From: Lysinibacillus piscis
GTDB lineage: Bacteria > Bacillota > Bacilli > Bacillales_A > Planococcaceae
Assembly: GCF_026012395.1 (NCBI RefSeq)
Contig: NZ_BRZA01000001.1
Location: 434,001-498,000, forward strand
Direction: 5' to 3'
Length of the DNA stretch: 64,000 bases
The notes below the pieces were generated by a model that did not search any database, was not told the origin of the DNA, and saw only the letters and a list, made by a program, of their open reading frames with translations. Every line of letters starts with the position of its first letter. The stretch's first letter is position 1. This document shows positions 1 through 7,807 of this stretch, piece after piece. A program made the position numbers and the translations under genes.

Positions 1-83
1 TTCGTTTGCGTCCAAATATCTAATATCATTGTCGTAATGCCACCAAAATCCGTTGTTGGGATGATATGCAAAATTTTTTTCAT
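1..83 (-). CDS. Glycosyltransferase, N-terminal fragment (cut by window edge)
   Basis: Only the first 27 codons are inside the window. The readable start is MKKILHIIPTTDFGGITTMI, followed by LDIWTQ. A short beta strand, then IIP and a GG(I/M) segment is typical of the N-terminal Rossmann domain of GT-B glycosyltransferases (GT4 type), which is the basis for the call. It begins four bases after the stop of the tyrosine kinase gene, so it very probably belongs to the same exopolysaccharide operon. The rest lies outside the window, so family and substrate cannot be judged further. Confidence 0.5.
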   Translation of the reverse strand, partial: MKKILHIIPTTDFGGITTMILDIWTQT

Positions 84-87
84 TTAC

Positions 88-750
88 TTAATACTCACTA
101 TACTGATCATAATGTGTATGCTTCATTTGTACATTGTTCAGCACTGTACCTAAAATCGTTGCCTGTGACATTGTCAAAATGGATTTGGCTTTGACAATCG
201 CTTTTTTATGCACAGCGCCTGCACCAATAACAAGAATTGTCCCATCACAAAGATTCGCTATAATTTGGGCATCTGCCACAAAAAGCAATGGCGGTACATC
301 AAACAGCACGATATCATAGGTAGCCTTCATCTCCTCTACTACAGTAGTTAATGTATCTGTAGCTAATAATTCCATTGGGTTTGGGGGAATCGGTCCACTT
401 GTTATCATATCAAGCCCATCAATGCTTGTTTGTTGTACAGCCTCATGCCATAATTGCTGCCTTGCTAAAACAGTAGATAGCCCACCATCATTATCAAGAT
501 AAAACGTATGATGCAATGTAGGTTTACGCATATCGGCATCTACGAGTAATACCTTTTTACCTTCCTGTGCAAAAACAACAGCCAAATTGGCAACATTCGT
601 TGTTTTTCCTTCACCAGAAATAGCAGATGTCACTGTAATGGTTTTGATTTCCTGATTCGGTTGTAAAAATTTCATATTGGTACGGATGGTACGGAATTGT
701 TCAGATGGGATGGCCATTGCATCCGAAATGGTAATCAGTTTACGTGCCAT
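88..750 (-). CDS. CpsD/CapB-type bacterial tyrosine kinase (BY-kinase)
   Basis: This 220-residue cytoplasmic kinase is the catalytic partner of a membrane chain-length regulator in Gram-positive exopolysaccharide export. The Walker A motif SGEGKTT is near residue 47, the Walker A' motif VLLVDADMRKP near 68 and the Walker B motif IVLFDVPP near 146; together these define the BY-kinase family of the MinD/ParA fold. The C-terminus YDQYSEY is a short tyrosine cluster, the usual autophosphorylation region, though it is smaller than in many relatives. Its start codon overlaps the stop of the upstream regulator (TAATG), which fits a two-protein kinase of the EpsA/EpsB or CapA/CapB type. Family assignment is firm; the polysaccharide made is unknown. 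Confidence 0.9.
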   Translation of the reverse strand: MARKLITISDAMAIPSEQFRTIRTNMKFLQPNQEIKTITVTSAISGEGKTTNVANLAVVFAQEGKKVLLVDADMRKPTLHHTFYLDNDGGLSTVLARQQLWHEAVQQTSIDGLDMITSGPIPPNPMELLATDTLTTVVEEMKATYDIVLFDVPPLLFVADAQIIANLCDGTILVIGAGAVHKKAIVKAKSILTMSQATILGTVLNNVQMKHTHYDQYSEY

Positions 751-1466
751 TAATGACCTTTTCTTTTTGTTTTGAAAGATAATGATCGTCCTTTCTTATA
801 CCATCGTTTATCGATTTGACTCACAATACCTATTACAGGTAACGCTAGAAGTGCCTCAATTTCTTGCTCTGTCCGAACCGTTTGATTACGTGTTTCTAAA
901 AAATAAACAAGCATCGCTGCAACCATCAGCCCAGCTACTATTGCAACGGCGATATTGAGTATTTTTTGAGGCTTCACAAGCATCGCCTCTTTTGTAACAG
1001 ATAAAATTGTAATATTGTCCACATACATCAGCTTAGGAATCTCTTGCTGGAACACCTCTGCTACGGTTTGTGCAATCACTACAGCCTGTGATGCTTGCTT
1101 ATCCTCTACCTGAATGGTCACAACCTGTGAATTATTCGCACTAACTACAGCCAGTTGTGTCATTAATCGTTCAGGCGTTGTCTGCAATGCTAGTTGTTCA
1201 ATCACTCTCGATAAAATAGCAGGGCTTTTAATAATGACACTATAAGTATTAATCAACTGTAAATCTGTATCAATATGTTGCAAAGACGGATTATCATCGT
1301 TTTTTTGATTGACCAATAATTGTGCTTCTGCTTCATAAATGGGCGTTAATATAAAAAAACTTATACATGCGACACTGCCTGTGATGAACAATGTCAATAG
1401 CATCATAAACAGCCAACGCTTGCGCAATATTTTTACAATATCTTGTACAGATATTTCCTCTGTCAA
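750..1466 (-). CDS. Wzz/CapA-type polysaccharide chain-length regulator and kinase modulator
   Basis: This 238-residue protein has two membrane segments, near residues 18-40 and 168-188, enclosing an extracellular domain. That is the Wzz topology of proteins which set polysaccharide chain length and activate the partner BY-kinase. The cytoplasmic C-terminal tail after the second segment is rich in lysine and arginine and is where such modulators contact the kinase. The family's proline-rich signature before the second segment is short here (KPQKI). The gene overlaps the upstream membrane protein by four bases and the downstream kinase by one, so the three genes are translationally coupled. 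Substrate specificity cannot be read from the sequence. Confidence 0.85.
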   Translation of the reverse strand: MTEEISVQDIVKILRKRWLFMMLLTLFITGSVACISFFILTPIYEAEAQLLVNQKNDDNPSLQHIDTDLQLINTYSVIIKSPAILSRVIEQLALQTTPERLMTQLAVVSANNSQVVTIQVEDKQASQAVVIAQTVAEVFQQEIPKLMYVDNITILSVTKEAMLVKPQKILNIAVAIVAGLMVAAMLVYFLETRNQTVRTEQEIEALLALPVIGIVSQIDKRWYKKGRSLSFKTKRKGH

Positions 1467-2581
1467 CTGGCTTTCCCCCTCTCCCTGACCCCACTCACAA
1501 TAAAAATCAATAAATGCAGTACATTAAAATATAAAATTTCAAATGTCGATACACAGAAGGCGGCAAGTACTACAAGCACGATAAAAAGCTGTCGATTAGC
1601 TTGTACTATACACAGCAAAAAAACGCTGTAGCAAATAACAGCTAATACCCCTGCTTCATGTATAATATTGAAAAATGTATTATGTGCGTGTGCTACACCT
1701 ATCTCCCATAATGCCGCAGTTCCATGTCCCCAAAAACGTACATGCTGCCACACATAGTGCCAAATTTCCAATCGCCCATCCATCATATCTGCAGATTTTC
1801 TTTCCATTTTTAGCATGATACTTTGCCAAGCTTGCTGCATAGAAGTATTTTCAAGCATCATCAGCCCTAAAAAACAGCCTACACTAAGCAATAGAAAGAT
1901 GAATTTAAGGGATGGTAAAAATGCCATTTTACTATGCACCCACAATGCAATAATGGTGACCATCGTTAAGACAAATACCGTCAATAGGGATGTACGTGCA
2001 TTCGACAGCAAAATAACATATACACCGATTAAATAGATGCCAATATAAAGGACAAATGTGATAATGGCTAATCTTTGTCCCATTAAAAAAGCTTTCGTCA
2101 TGTCATATAATCTAAGCAATACAACAACGATAAGTGCAATCATGGAAAAGCCTAGTGTATTCGGGTTTTCAAACACTCCTGCAAAAGCACCATAAACCAT
2201 ATGCTGGCGCTGAAAGCAAAGAATAAGGAATGGTAGATAAGCAATGAGTATTCCATTCAATAGAATATTTTTTAGCTGTGCCCCTACTAATGTCGGCAAA
2301 AAAATACCGATAGCAACATACATCACAAATAATTGAATACTATTTTTCAATAAATCAACATCTTGATTCACAGCAGCTGCTATCAAACATACGAATGTAT
2401 AGCTACTAAATAATAGACTTGCTTGTACATGGGGAATACGAATCGTTGCATGCAATAAATAAGTTACTACAATAATGATAAAACAAAGAAGTAAGGATAA
2501 TTTGTGGTAAATACCTGCCACTGGCTGCATCAAGCTCAGCCAAATTAGTGTGCTAAACAATGCTGTATAGCACCATGTCAT
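1463..2581 (-). CDS. O-antigen ligase/Wzy-like polysaccharide polymerase, multi-pass membrane protein
   Basis: This 372-residue, very hydrophobic protein has about ten predicted membrane segments and a long hydrophilic loop around residues 245-290 that contains the pattern DGRLEIWHYVW followed by WGHGTA. A loop of the type GR...W with a downstream GxG is characteristic of the O-antigen ligase/Wzy superfamily, which polymerises or ligates lipid-linked repeat units on the outer face of the membrane. It is the first clear gene of the exopolysaccharide operon at this end and precedes the chain-length regulator and kinase. The superfamily is likely; choosing between polymerase and ligase is inference. 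Confidence 0.75.
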   Translation of the reverse strand: MTWCYTALFSTLIWLSLMQPVAGIYHKLSLLLCFIIIVVTYLLHATIRIPHVQASLLFSSYTFVCLIAAAVNQDVDLLKNSIQLFVMYVAIGIFLPTLVGAQLKNILLNGILIAYLPFLILCFQRQHMVYGAFAGVFENPNTLGFSMIALIVVVLLRLYDMTKAFLMGQRLAIITFVLYIGIYLIGVYVILLSNARTSLLTVFVLTMVTIIALWVHSKMAFLPSLKFIFLLLSVGCFLGLMMLENTSMQQAWQSIMLKMERKSADMMDGRLEIWHYVWQHVRFWGHGTAALWEIGVAHAHNTFFNIIHEAGVLAVICYSVFLLCIVQANRQLFIVLVVLAAFCVSTFEILYFNVLHLLIFIVSGVRERGKAS

Positions 2582-2679
2582 ACGTGTATCACACCCAGTT
2601 CTGATAGGGGATTTTCCACCATATTCTTTGCGCCAAGAAATGGTCTTGCTGTTATACTATGTACACCAGTCCCTAGCAT
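2578..2679 (-). CDS. Possible 33-residue small ORF coupled to the polymerase gene
   Basis: A 33-codon frame starts with ATG at 2679 and begins MLGTGVHSITARPF. Its TGA overlaps the ATG of the next gene in an ATGA arrangement typical of translational coupling. The same frame stays open without a start codon up to about position 2750. There is no convincing Shine-Dalgarno sequence before the ATG and I recognise no family. It could be a leader peptide, the decayed end of a deleted upstream exopolysaccharide gene, or chance. Confidence 0.2.
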   Translation of the reverse strand: MLGTGVHSITARPFLGAKNMVENPLSELGVIHV

Positions 2680-2730
2680 ATGAATAGAATTTATTTTTAG
2701 GTGTAAGCTGACTTCTATTTGCTTGATAAC

Positions 2731-2764
2731 GAAAAAATGTCGTCTGCTTTATACAGACGACATT
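2731..2764 (-). terminator. Rho-independent terminator of rny
   Basis: A perfect 11-bp stem, AATGTCGTCTG pairing with CAGACGACATT, encloses a 7-nt loop. In the minus-strand transcript it is followed by a run of six T residues. It lies 14 bases after the rny stop and separates rny from the exopolysaccharide operon. Confidence 0.85.
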
Positions 2765-2777
2765 GCTATAAATTTAT

Positions 2778-4340
2778 TTATTTCGCATAATCCACAGCAC
2801 GTGTTTCACGAATAACAGTTACTTTAATATGACCAGGATAATCAAGCTCTTCTTCAATACGCTTGCTGATATCACGTGCTAGGCGATGTGAAGCAAGATC
2901 ATCAATTTTTTCTGGCTGTACAATAATACGGATTTCACGGCCTGCCTGAATGGCAAAGGATTTCTCAACGCCATCATAGCTTTCTGAAATTTCCTCTAAC
3001 TTTTCAAGTCTGCGAATATAATTTTCAAGTGTTTCACTACGCGCACCTGGACGAGCTGCTGATAGTGCATCGGCAGCGGCTACTAATACAGCAATAACCG
3101 ATGTCGCCTCTGTATCGCCATGATGTGAAGCAATACTATTAATAACAACTGGATGCTCTTTATATTTCTTTGCTAGTTCCACACCAATTTCAACATGGCT
3201 ACCTTCTACTTCATGGTCAATCGCTTTCCCAATGTCATGAAGTAAACCAGCACGACGAGCTAAAGTAACATCTTCCCCAAGCTCTGCTGCTAATAGGCCT
3301 GCTAGATGAGCTACTTCAATCGAATGTTTCAGAACATTTTGACCATAACTTGTACGATATTTCATACGGCCTAAAATTTTCATTAAATCAGGATGTAAAT
3401 TATGAATACCAATTTCAAATGTCGTTTGTTCACCTGTTTCACGAATTTGTTCATCGACTTCACGGCGTGATTTTTCCACCATTTCCTCAATACGTGCAGG
3501 ATGAATACGACCATCTTGTACAAGTTTCTCAAGTGCCAATCGAGCGGTTTCACGACGAATTGGATCAAATCCTGAGAGAATAACTGCTTCTGGTGTATCA
3601 TCAATAATTAAATCAATACCTGTTAATGTCTCTAATGTACGAATATTGCGCCCTTCTCGCCCAATAATCCGACCTTTCATTTCATCATTTGGCAAGTTAA
3701 CAACAGAGACCGTTGTTTCTGCCACATGGTCTGCAGCAAATCGCTGTAAGGCCAATGATAAAATTTCACGTGCTTTTTTATCGGAATCTTCTTTTGCACG
3801 TGTTTCTGCTTCTTTCGTCATAACAGCAATATCAGTTGTTAGCTCTTGTTCTACTTCACTCAAGATAATTGTTTTTGCCTCTTCTCTTGTTAAAGCAGAA
3901 ATACGTTCCAACTCTGTTTTTTGCGTGGCTACGAGCTCGCCCACTTTGCTTTCCATCTGTTCAATATGCTGTTGTTTTCCAACTAGAGCTTGTTCTTTGC
4001 GCTCTAAGCCTGCTTCTCTTTTATCCAGAGCATCATCCTTGCGGTCAAGATTTTCTTCTCTTTGCAATAAACGGTTCTCTTGTTTTTGAAGCTCTAAACG
4101 ACGTTCACGAATGTCATTTTCGGCTTCAGTACGAAATTTGTGAGTTTCATCTTTGGCTTCCAGTAGTGCTTCTTTTTTCAATGCCTCCGCTTCTCGTTTT
4201 CCTTCTTCAACGATTGTTTCAGCGACATGCTTAGCACCAGTGATTTTGGAGTCATTCACTTTTTTCATGTAGATATAGCTAACAGCGGCACCAACGATGA
4301 GTCCAAGCAAAGCGGAGATGATAATAGTAATTCCATCCAT
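2778..4340 (-). CDS. rny: Ribonuclease Y, membrane-anchored endoribonuclease
   Basis: RNase Y starts mRNA decay and processing in Gram-positive bacteria from the inner face of the membrane. The 520-residue protein has an N-terminal membrane helix (about 4-25), a long charged coiled coil rich in Glu, Lys and Arg (about 30-190), a KH RNA-binding domain with the GREGRNIR loop near 229, and an HD phosphohydrolase domain with HDIG near 367. Length and domain order match the family (about 520 residues). Codon 1 follows a good GGAGGTG ribosome site. The gene has its own promoter and terminator and follows recA, as in Bacillus, where only pbpX may intervene. Confidence 0.98.
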   Translation of the reverse strand: MDGITIIISALLGLIVGAAVSYIYMKKVNDSKITGAKHVAETIVEEGKREAEALKKEALLEAKDETHKFRTEAENDIRERRLELQKQENRLLQREENLDRKDDALDKREAGLERKEQALVGKQQHIEQMESKVGELVATQKTELERISALTREEAKTIILSEVEQELTTDIAVMTKEAETRAKEDSDKKAREILSLALQRFAADHVAETTVSVVNLPNDEMKGRIIGREGRNIRTLETLTGIDLIIDDTPEAVILSGFDPIRRETARLALEKLVQDGRIHPARIEEMVEKSRREVDEQIRETGEQTTFEIGIHNLHPDLMKILGRMKYRTSYGQNVLKHSIEVAHLAGLLAAELGEDVTLARRAGLLHDIGKAIDHEVEGSHVEIGVELAKKYKEHPVVINSIASHHGDTEATSVIAVLVAAADALSAARPGARSETLENYIRRLEKLEEISESYDGVEKSFAIQAGREIRIIVQPEKIDDLASHRLARDISKRIEEELDYPGHIKVTVIRETRAVDYAK

Positions 4341-4443
4341 ATGAACACCTCCTCTTGCTATTTCATGAATACGGTTTCAGTTGGCTCATACAATAAATGT
4401 ATTGCCTATTTTCAAGTCATAATTCAGAAATTGTACATAATTA

Positions 4444-4472
4444 ATTGTATAGCTAGCTAGAAGCTCTGTCAA
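4444..4472 (-). promoter_or_regulatory. Sigma-A promoter of rny
   Basis: In the minus-strand sense there is a consensus TTGACA (4472-4467), a 17-bp spacer and TACAAT (4449-4444). This leaves a leader of roughly 100 nt before the rny start codon. It is one of the best vegetative promoter matches in the window. Confidence 0.8.
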
Positions 4473-4510
4473 GATTAGTCAGCTATTCATGTACCTTTTT
4501 AAGCGTTCAA

Positions 4511-4556
4511 CTAAAAATGCATTGTCCACACATTTGCTGTGCGAACAATGCATTTT
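4511..4556 (-). terminator. Terminator of recA
   Basis: A 12-bp outer stem (AAAATGCATTGT with ACAATGCATTTT) and a weaker inner stem form a hairpin six bases after the recA stop. The A-rich arm gives a T-rich tail on the minus-strand transcript, so it reads as an intrinsic terminator. Confidence 0.8.
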
Positions 4557-4561
4557 CTAAC

Positions 4562-5626
4562 TTATTTTTCTTCTTCAAGAAGTAATAATAGTTCTTCATC
4601 CATCTCTTCTTCATCATGGGCAGCAATTGTGTATGAAGAAGCTGTCATGCCATACGAAGTACGGATTTTATTCGCAATATCCTCTAAAACAGCAGGATTT
4701 TCTTTTAAGTATTGCTTAGCATTTTCACGACCTTGCCCTAAACGTTCGTCGCCATATGCATACCATGAGCCACTTTTTTGGACGATATCTAATTCTACAC
4801 CTAAATCCACTGTTTCGCCCTCTTTAGAAATACCTTCTCCATACATAATATCAACCTCTGCTGTACGGAAAGGTGGCGCTACTTTGTTTTTCACGATTTT
4901 TACTTTTGTTCGGTTTCCGACAATATCATTTCCTTGTTTAATTGCCTCTGCACGACGCACCTCTAAACGAACAGAACTGTAGAATTTCAGTGCACGTCCA
5001 CCAGGCGTTGTTTCTGGATTTCCAAACATAACCCCAATTTTTTCACGAATTTGGTTAATAAAAATAGCAATTGTTTTTGATTTATTAATAGAACCTGATA
5101 ATTTACGCAATGCTTGAGACATTAAACGCGCTTGCAAACCTACGTGAGAATCACCCATATCTCCTTCGATTTCAGCTTTTGGCACTAATGCTGCAACAGA
5201 GTCAATAACAATAATATCAATCGCACCACTGCGTACTAATGCTTCCGCAATTTCAAGTGCTTGCTCCCCAGTATCTGGCTGAGATAATAATAACTCATCA
5301 ATATTAACACCTAATTTTTGTGCATAGATTGGATCTAAAGCGTGCTCGGCATCAATAAATGCTGCTTGCCCACCAGTTGCTTGTACTTCTGCAATTGCAT
5401 GTAGAGCAACCGTTGTTTTACCAGATGATTCTGGACCATATACTTCAATAATACGTCCACGAGGATAACCGCCTACTCCTAAAGCTGCATCAAGTGCTAA
5501 TGAACCACTAGATGATGTAGCAATTTCTAAATCGGTCTTTTCACCAAGCTTCATGATAGACCCTTTACCAAAGTTTTTTTCAATTTGTTTTAACGCTTGC
5601 TCTAAAGCTGCTTTACGATCACTCAT
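4562..5626 (-). CDS. recA: Recombinase RecA
   Basis: RecA forms filaments on single-stranded DNA, drives homologous recombination and triggers LexA self-cleavage in the SOS response. The 354-residue protein has the Walker A motif GPESSGKTT near 64 and the Walker B-like segment [10 protein letters not shown] near 138, followed by the L1/L2 DNA-binding loop region, with [14 protein letters not shown] near 191. I place the start at ATG 5626 because AGGAGG lies 8 nt upstream; an in-frame TTG six bases earlier would be only 2 nt from that site. A sigma-A promoter and a LexA-type box lie upstream. The cinA-recA-rny order matches Bacillus. Confidence 0.98.
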   Translation of the reverse strand: MSDRKAALEQALKQIEKNFGKGSIMKLGEKTDLEIATSSSGSLALDAALGVGGYPRGRIIEVYGPESSGKTTVALHAIAEVQATGGQAAFIDAEHALDPIYAQKLGVNIDELLLSQPDTGEQALEIAEALVRSGAIDIIVIDSVAALVPKAEIEGDMGDSHVGLQARLMSQALRKLSGSINKSKTIAIFINQIREKIGVMFGNPETTPGGRALKFYSSVRLEVRRAEAIKQGNDIVGNRTKVKIVKNKVAPPFRTAEVDIMYGEGISKEGETVDLGVELDIVQKSGSWYAYGDERLGQGRENAKQYLKENPAVLEDIANKIRTSYGMTASSYTIAAHDEEEMDEELLLLLEEEK

Positions 5627-5674
5627 TATCAATTCCTCCTATATGAAAACTGTTCACTGCTTTTCTCTATTTCT

Positions 5675-5703
5675 ACTATACTTGTTTTTTAGAGAAGAAG
5701 CAA
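5675..5703 (-). promoter_or_regulatory. Sigma-A promoter of recA
   Basis: In the minus-strand sense TTGCTT (5703-5698) is followed by a 17-bp spacer and TATAGT (5680-5675). It sits about 50 bases before the recA start and just downstream of the LexA-like box. Confidence 0.7.
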
Positions 5704-5711
5704 GAAAAAAG

Positions 5712-5724
5712 CGAACACTTATTC
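5712..5724 (-). promoter_or_regulatory. LexA/DinR SOS box upstream of recA
   Basis: The minus strand reads GAATAAGTGTTCG. This matches the Gram-positive SOS operator CGAAC-N4-GTTCG with a mismatch in the left half (GAAT for GAAC). It lies eight bases upstream of the -35 element of recA, so SOS control of recA is likely. Confidence 0.65.
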
Positions 5725-5735
5725 TAATTTTCTTC

Positions 5736-5772
5736 AAAATAAAAATTTGGGCATTTTATTTCACCCAAATTT
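5736..5772 (-). terminator. Terminator of cinA
   Basis: AAATTTGGG pairs with CCCAAATTT across a 12-nt loop. The minus-strand transcript continues into a T-rich tract. It begins eight bases after the cinA stop and separates cinA from the recA promoter, suggesting recA is mainly transcribed on its own. Confidence 0.7.
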
Positions 5773-5780
5773 CTATTTTA

Positions 5781-7046
5781 CTAGCTTTTTTTATAGCCAT
5801 GTACCTCTAAAAGACGCATTAAATAGTGACATGTGAACTTTACTGCGCGTAATCGATTCGTGTTGCGCATTCCCGATAGGTGCAATTCATATGTAATAGG
5901 CTCTTCTTTATCTATTGCAATACCAATCCACACTGTTCCTGCTGGCTGTCCATCATGCGCTGTTGGACCTGCTGCACCCGTTAAACCAATGCCAATATGT
6001 GTGTTAAATTTTCGGCGTACGGCATCTGCCATTGCCGCTGCACATGCACTACTCACAACGCCCTGTGTCGCTAACAATTCGCTCGAAATACCAAGCTGTT
6101 GGATTTTGGCTTCCTCTGTATATGTCACAATCCCACCAACTAATGTACCGCTAACACCTGCAACTTCTGCTAACTCAGCTTGAAATAGACCTGCCGTTAA
6201 ACTTTCAGCAGCTGCAATCGTGAGCTTATTTGCAAGAAGCATTTCTACTGTCTTAGAAGCTAGTGAATCATCATCTATACCATATTGATATTCACCAACA
6301 AGCGCTTGAATTTCAGCTATTTTTGCCGCAATTAACTGCTGGGCTTCCTGTTCTGTTTGTGCTTTTGCTGTCACACGTAATGTCACTTCGCCATCAGAGG
6401 CAAGCGGCGCAACAGTTGGATTTGTTTGGCTTTCTAAAATATCTTGCACACGCACTTCTAGCTCTGCCTCTCCAATGCCGTAAAAGCGCATCACATGTGA
6501 AGAAATGACGCCTCCATCATGCAGCATCGCAGCTAATTTTGGCTTTGCTTCAAATTGAAACATCGGCTCTAGCTCTTTTGGTGGACCTGGTAATAAAATA
6601 TATGTGCGTTCATCTTTCCTAAAAATCATTCCTGGTGCCATACCATGATGATTGGCTAAAATATTACTACCCGCTAATACTAGTGCTTGTTTACGGTTAT
6701 TTTCTGTCATAGGCTTTCCTCGTTTAGCAAAAAATTGCTCAATCGAGGTCAATGCTTGCTCATCATGTTCTAATACTACACCTAAATGCCCAGCAATCGT
6801 TTCTTTTGTTAAATCATCTTTTGTTGGCCCGAGTCCACCAGAAAAAATCAGTAAATCTGCACGAGCTTCTGCAATGGCAATCGCCTCTACTAAACGCTGT
6901 GTATTATCACCTACAACCGTATGATAATAAACATTAATACCGAGCTCTGATAATTGTTGAGAAATAAATTTTGCATTTGTATTGGCAATTTGTCCAAGCA
7001 ATAATTCTGAACCTACCGCTAAAATTTCAGCATTCAATCTTCTCAA
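5781..7046 (-). CDS. cinA: CinA family protein (competence/damage-inducible; nicotinamide-nucleotide amidase domain)
   Basis: The 421-residue protein has an N-terminal MoaB/MogA-like domain (about 1-170) with the opening AEILAVGSELLLGQ and FSGGLGPTKDD near 69. The C-terminal CinA domain (about 260-415) carries AAAESLTAG near 278 and GLTGAAGP near 355, motifs of nicotinamide mononucleotide deamidases that recycle pyridine nucleotides. Length is normal for the family. No ATG exists at the start; the likely start is TTG at 7046, directly after AGAAAGG, with a second TTG at 7037 as alternative. It lies 8 bases after pgsA and before recA, the usual Bacillus order. Confidence 0.95.
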   Translation of the reverse strand: MRRLNAEILAVGSELLLGQIANTNAKFISQQLSELGINVYYHTVVGDNTQRLVEAIAIAEARADLLIFSGGLGPTKDDLTKETIAGHLGVVLEHDEQALTSIEQFFAKRGKPMTENNRKQALVLAGSNILANHHGMAPGMIFRKDERTYILLPGPPKELEPMFQFEAKPKLAAMLHDGGVISSHVMRFYGIGEAELEVRVQDILESQTNPTVAPLASDGEVTLRVTAKAQTEQEAQQLIAAKIAEIQALVGEYQYGIDDDSLASKTVEMLLANKLTIAAAESLTAGLFQAELAEVAGVSGTLVGGIVTYTEEAKIQQLGISSELLATQGVVSSACAAAMADAVRRKFNTHIGIGLTGAAGPTAHDGQPAGTVWIGIAIDKEEPITYELHLSGMRNTNRLRAVKFTCHYLMRLLEVHGYKKS

Positions 7047-7054
7047 GACCTTTC

Positions 7055-7633
7055 TTATTTAGAATCGAGTAAAGCACGGCGATTCAGATAGAAATAATCC
7101 CATCCAGACCATACTGTAAAGATTAATGCTACATATAACATAATCGTATCAAAAGGAATATTAATCATCGTAAAAATCGTATTGTGTAAAAGTGCTGCAC
7201 CGATAGCGACAATTTGCGTCCATGTTTTAATTTTGCCAAGCTGGTTAGCTGCTACGACTTCCCCTTCGCCCGCTAAAATTAAACGTAAGCCTGTCACAGC
7301 AAATTCTCGGCTAATAATAATGATAATAATCCACGAAGCAGCCATATCTAGCTCAACCATTAAAATAAAAGCAGCCGACACTAATAATTTATCTGCTAGT
7401 GGGTCTAAAAACTTACCAAATGTTGTGACAAGGTTGTATTTTCTCGCATAATAGCCATCAACCCAATCCGTTGCTGACGCAAAAATAAAAATCAATGCTC
7501 CGACAAAATGATGAACAGGCATTTGTGCGCCAAATAATGACATTGTACCCCAGCCAAAATTAAACATCATAACAATGACAAAGAATGGGATTAATAAAAT
7601 ACGGGAAATGGTAATTTTATTTGGAATATTCAT
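7055..7633 (-). CDS. pgsA: CDP-diacylglycerol--glycerol-3-phosphate 3-phosphatidyltransferase
   Basis: PgsA makes phosphatidylglycerophosphate from CDP-diacylglycerol, the committed step to phosphatidylglycerol. The 192-residue protein has several membrane helices and the complete CDP-alcohol phosphotransferase signature, beginning DWVDGYYAR and continuing through GKFLDPLADK, with all the conserved Asp and Gly residues. The start is placed at ATG 7633 (MNIPNKITISRI), matching known PgsA N-termini; the GTG four codons earlier overlaps the AGGAAAGG ribosome site. It is followed closely by cinA. A family A intergenic repeat separates it from rodZ upstream. Confidence 0.95.
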   Translation of the reverse strand: MNIPNKITISRILLIPFFVIVMMFNFGWGTMSLFGAQMPVHHFVGALIFIFASATDWVDGYYARKYNLVTTFGKFLDPLADKLLVSAAFILMVELDMAASWIIIIIISREFAVTGLRLILAGEGEVVAANQLGKIKTWTQIVAIGAALLHNTIFTMINIPFDTIMLYVALIFTVWSGWDYFYLNRRALLDSK

Positions 7634-7654
7634 GTTTTCTAACACCTTTCCTAA

Positions 7655-7744
7655 TCAATTACGCCCTAGCGTAATTGCGTCTGGATTTTTTCGAGTTTAC
7701 TCGAAAAAGCTCCTCTATAAAATCTATGACATCCGCCGTGGCTT
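7655..7744 (+). repeat. Intergenic palindromic repeat, copy A
   Basis: This 90-bp element opens with CAATTACGC paired to GCGTAATTG (7656-7664 with 7669-7677). A second 10-bp palindrome follows, TTTTTCGAGT with ACTCGAAAAA (7687-7696 with 7699-7708), then a conserved tail containing GACATCCGCCG and GGCTT. Its right end abuts the hairpin at 7748-7779. It lies between the rodZ stop and the pgsA start. Strand is given for the family orientation. Confidence 0.85.
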
Positions 7745-7747
7745 CAC

Positions 7748-7779
7748 CATGATGCAGTAGGAAATTCTACTGCATCATG
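7748..7779 (-). repeat. Stem-loop after rodZ, abutting repeat copy A
   Basis: A perfect 13-bp stem, CATGATGCAGTAG with CTACTGCATCATG, surrounds a 6-nt loop. It is 28 bases past the rodZ stop. There is no T-run in either direction, so classical intrinsic termination is doubtful; RNA protection or an arm of the repeat element are alternatives. Confidence 0.6.
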
Positions 7780-7807
7780 ATGAAAGAAAGTAGCCATCAA
7801 CTGATGC

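Noticed and set aside
3646-4089. Long plus-strand open frames inside rny, recA, polC, pnp and infB
   Set aside because: They are antisense shadows of conserved minus-strand genes, with no ribosome sites and Ser/Pro/Cys-rich composition.
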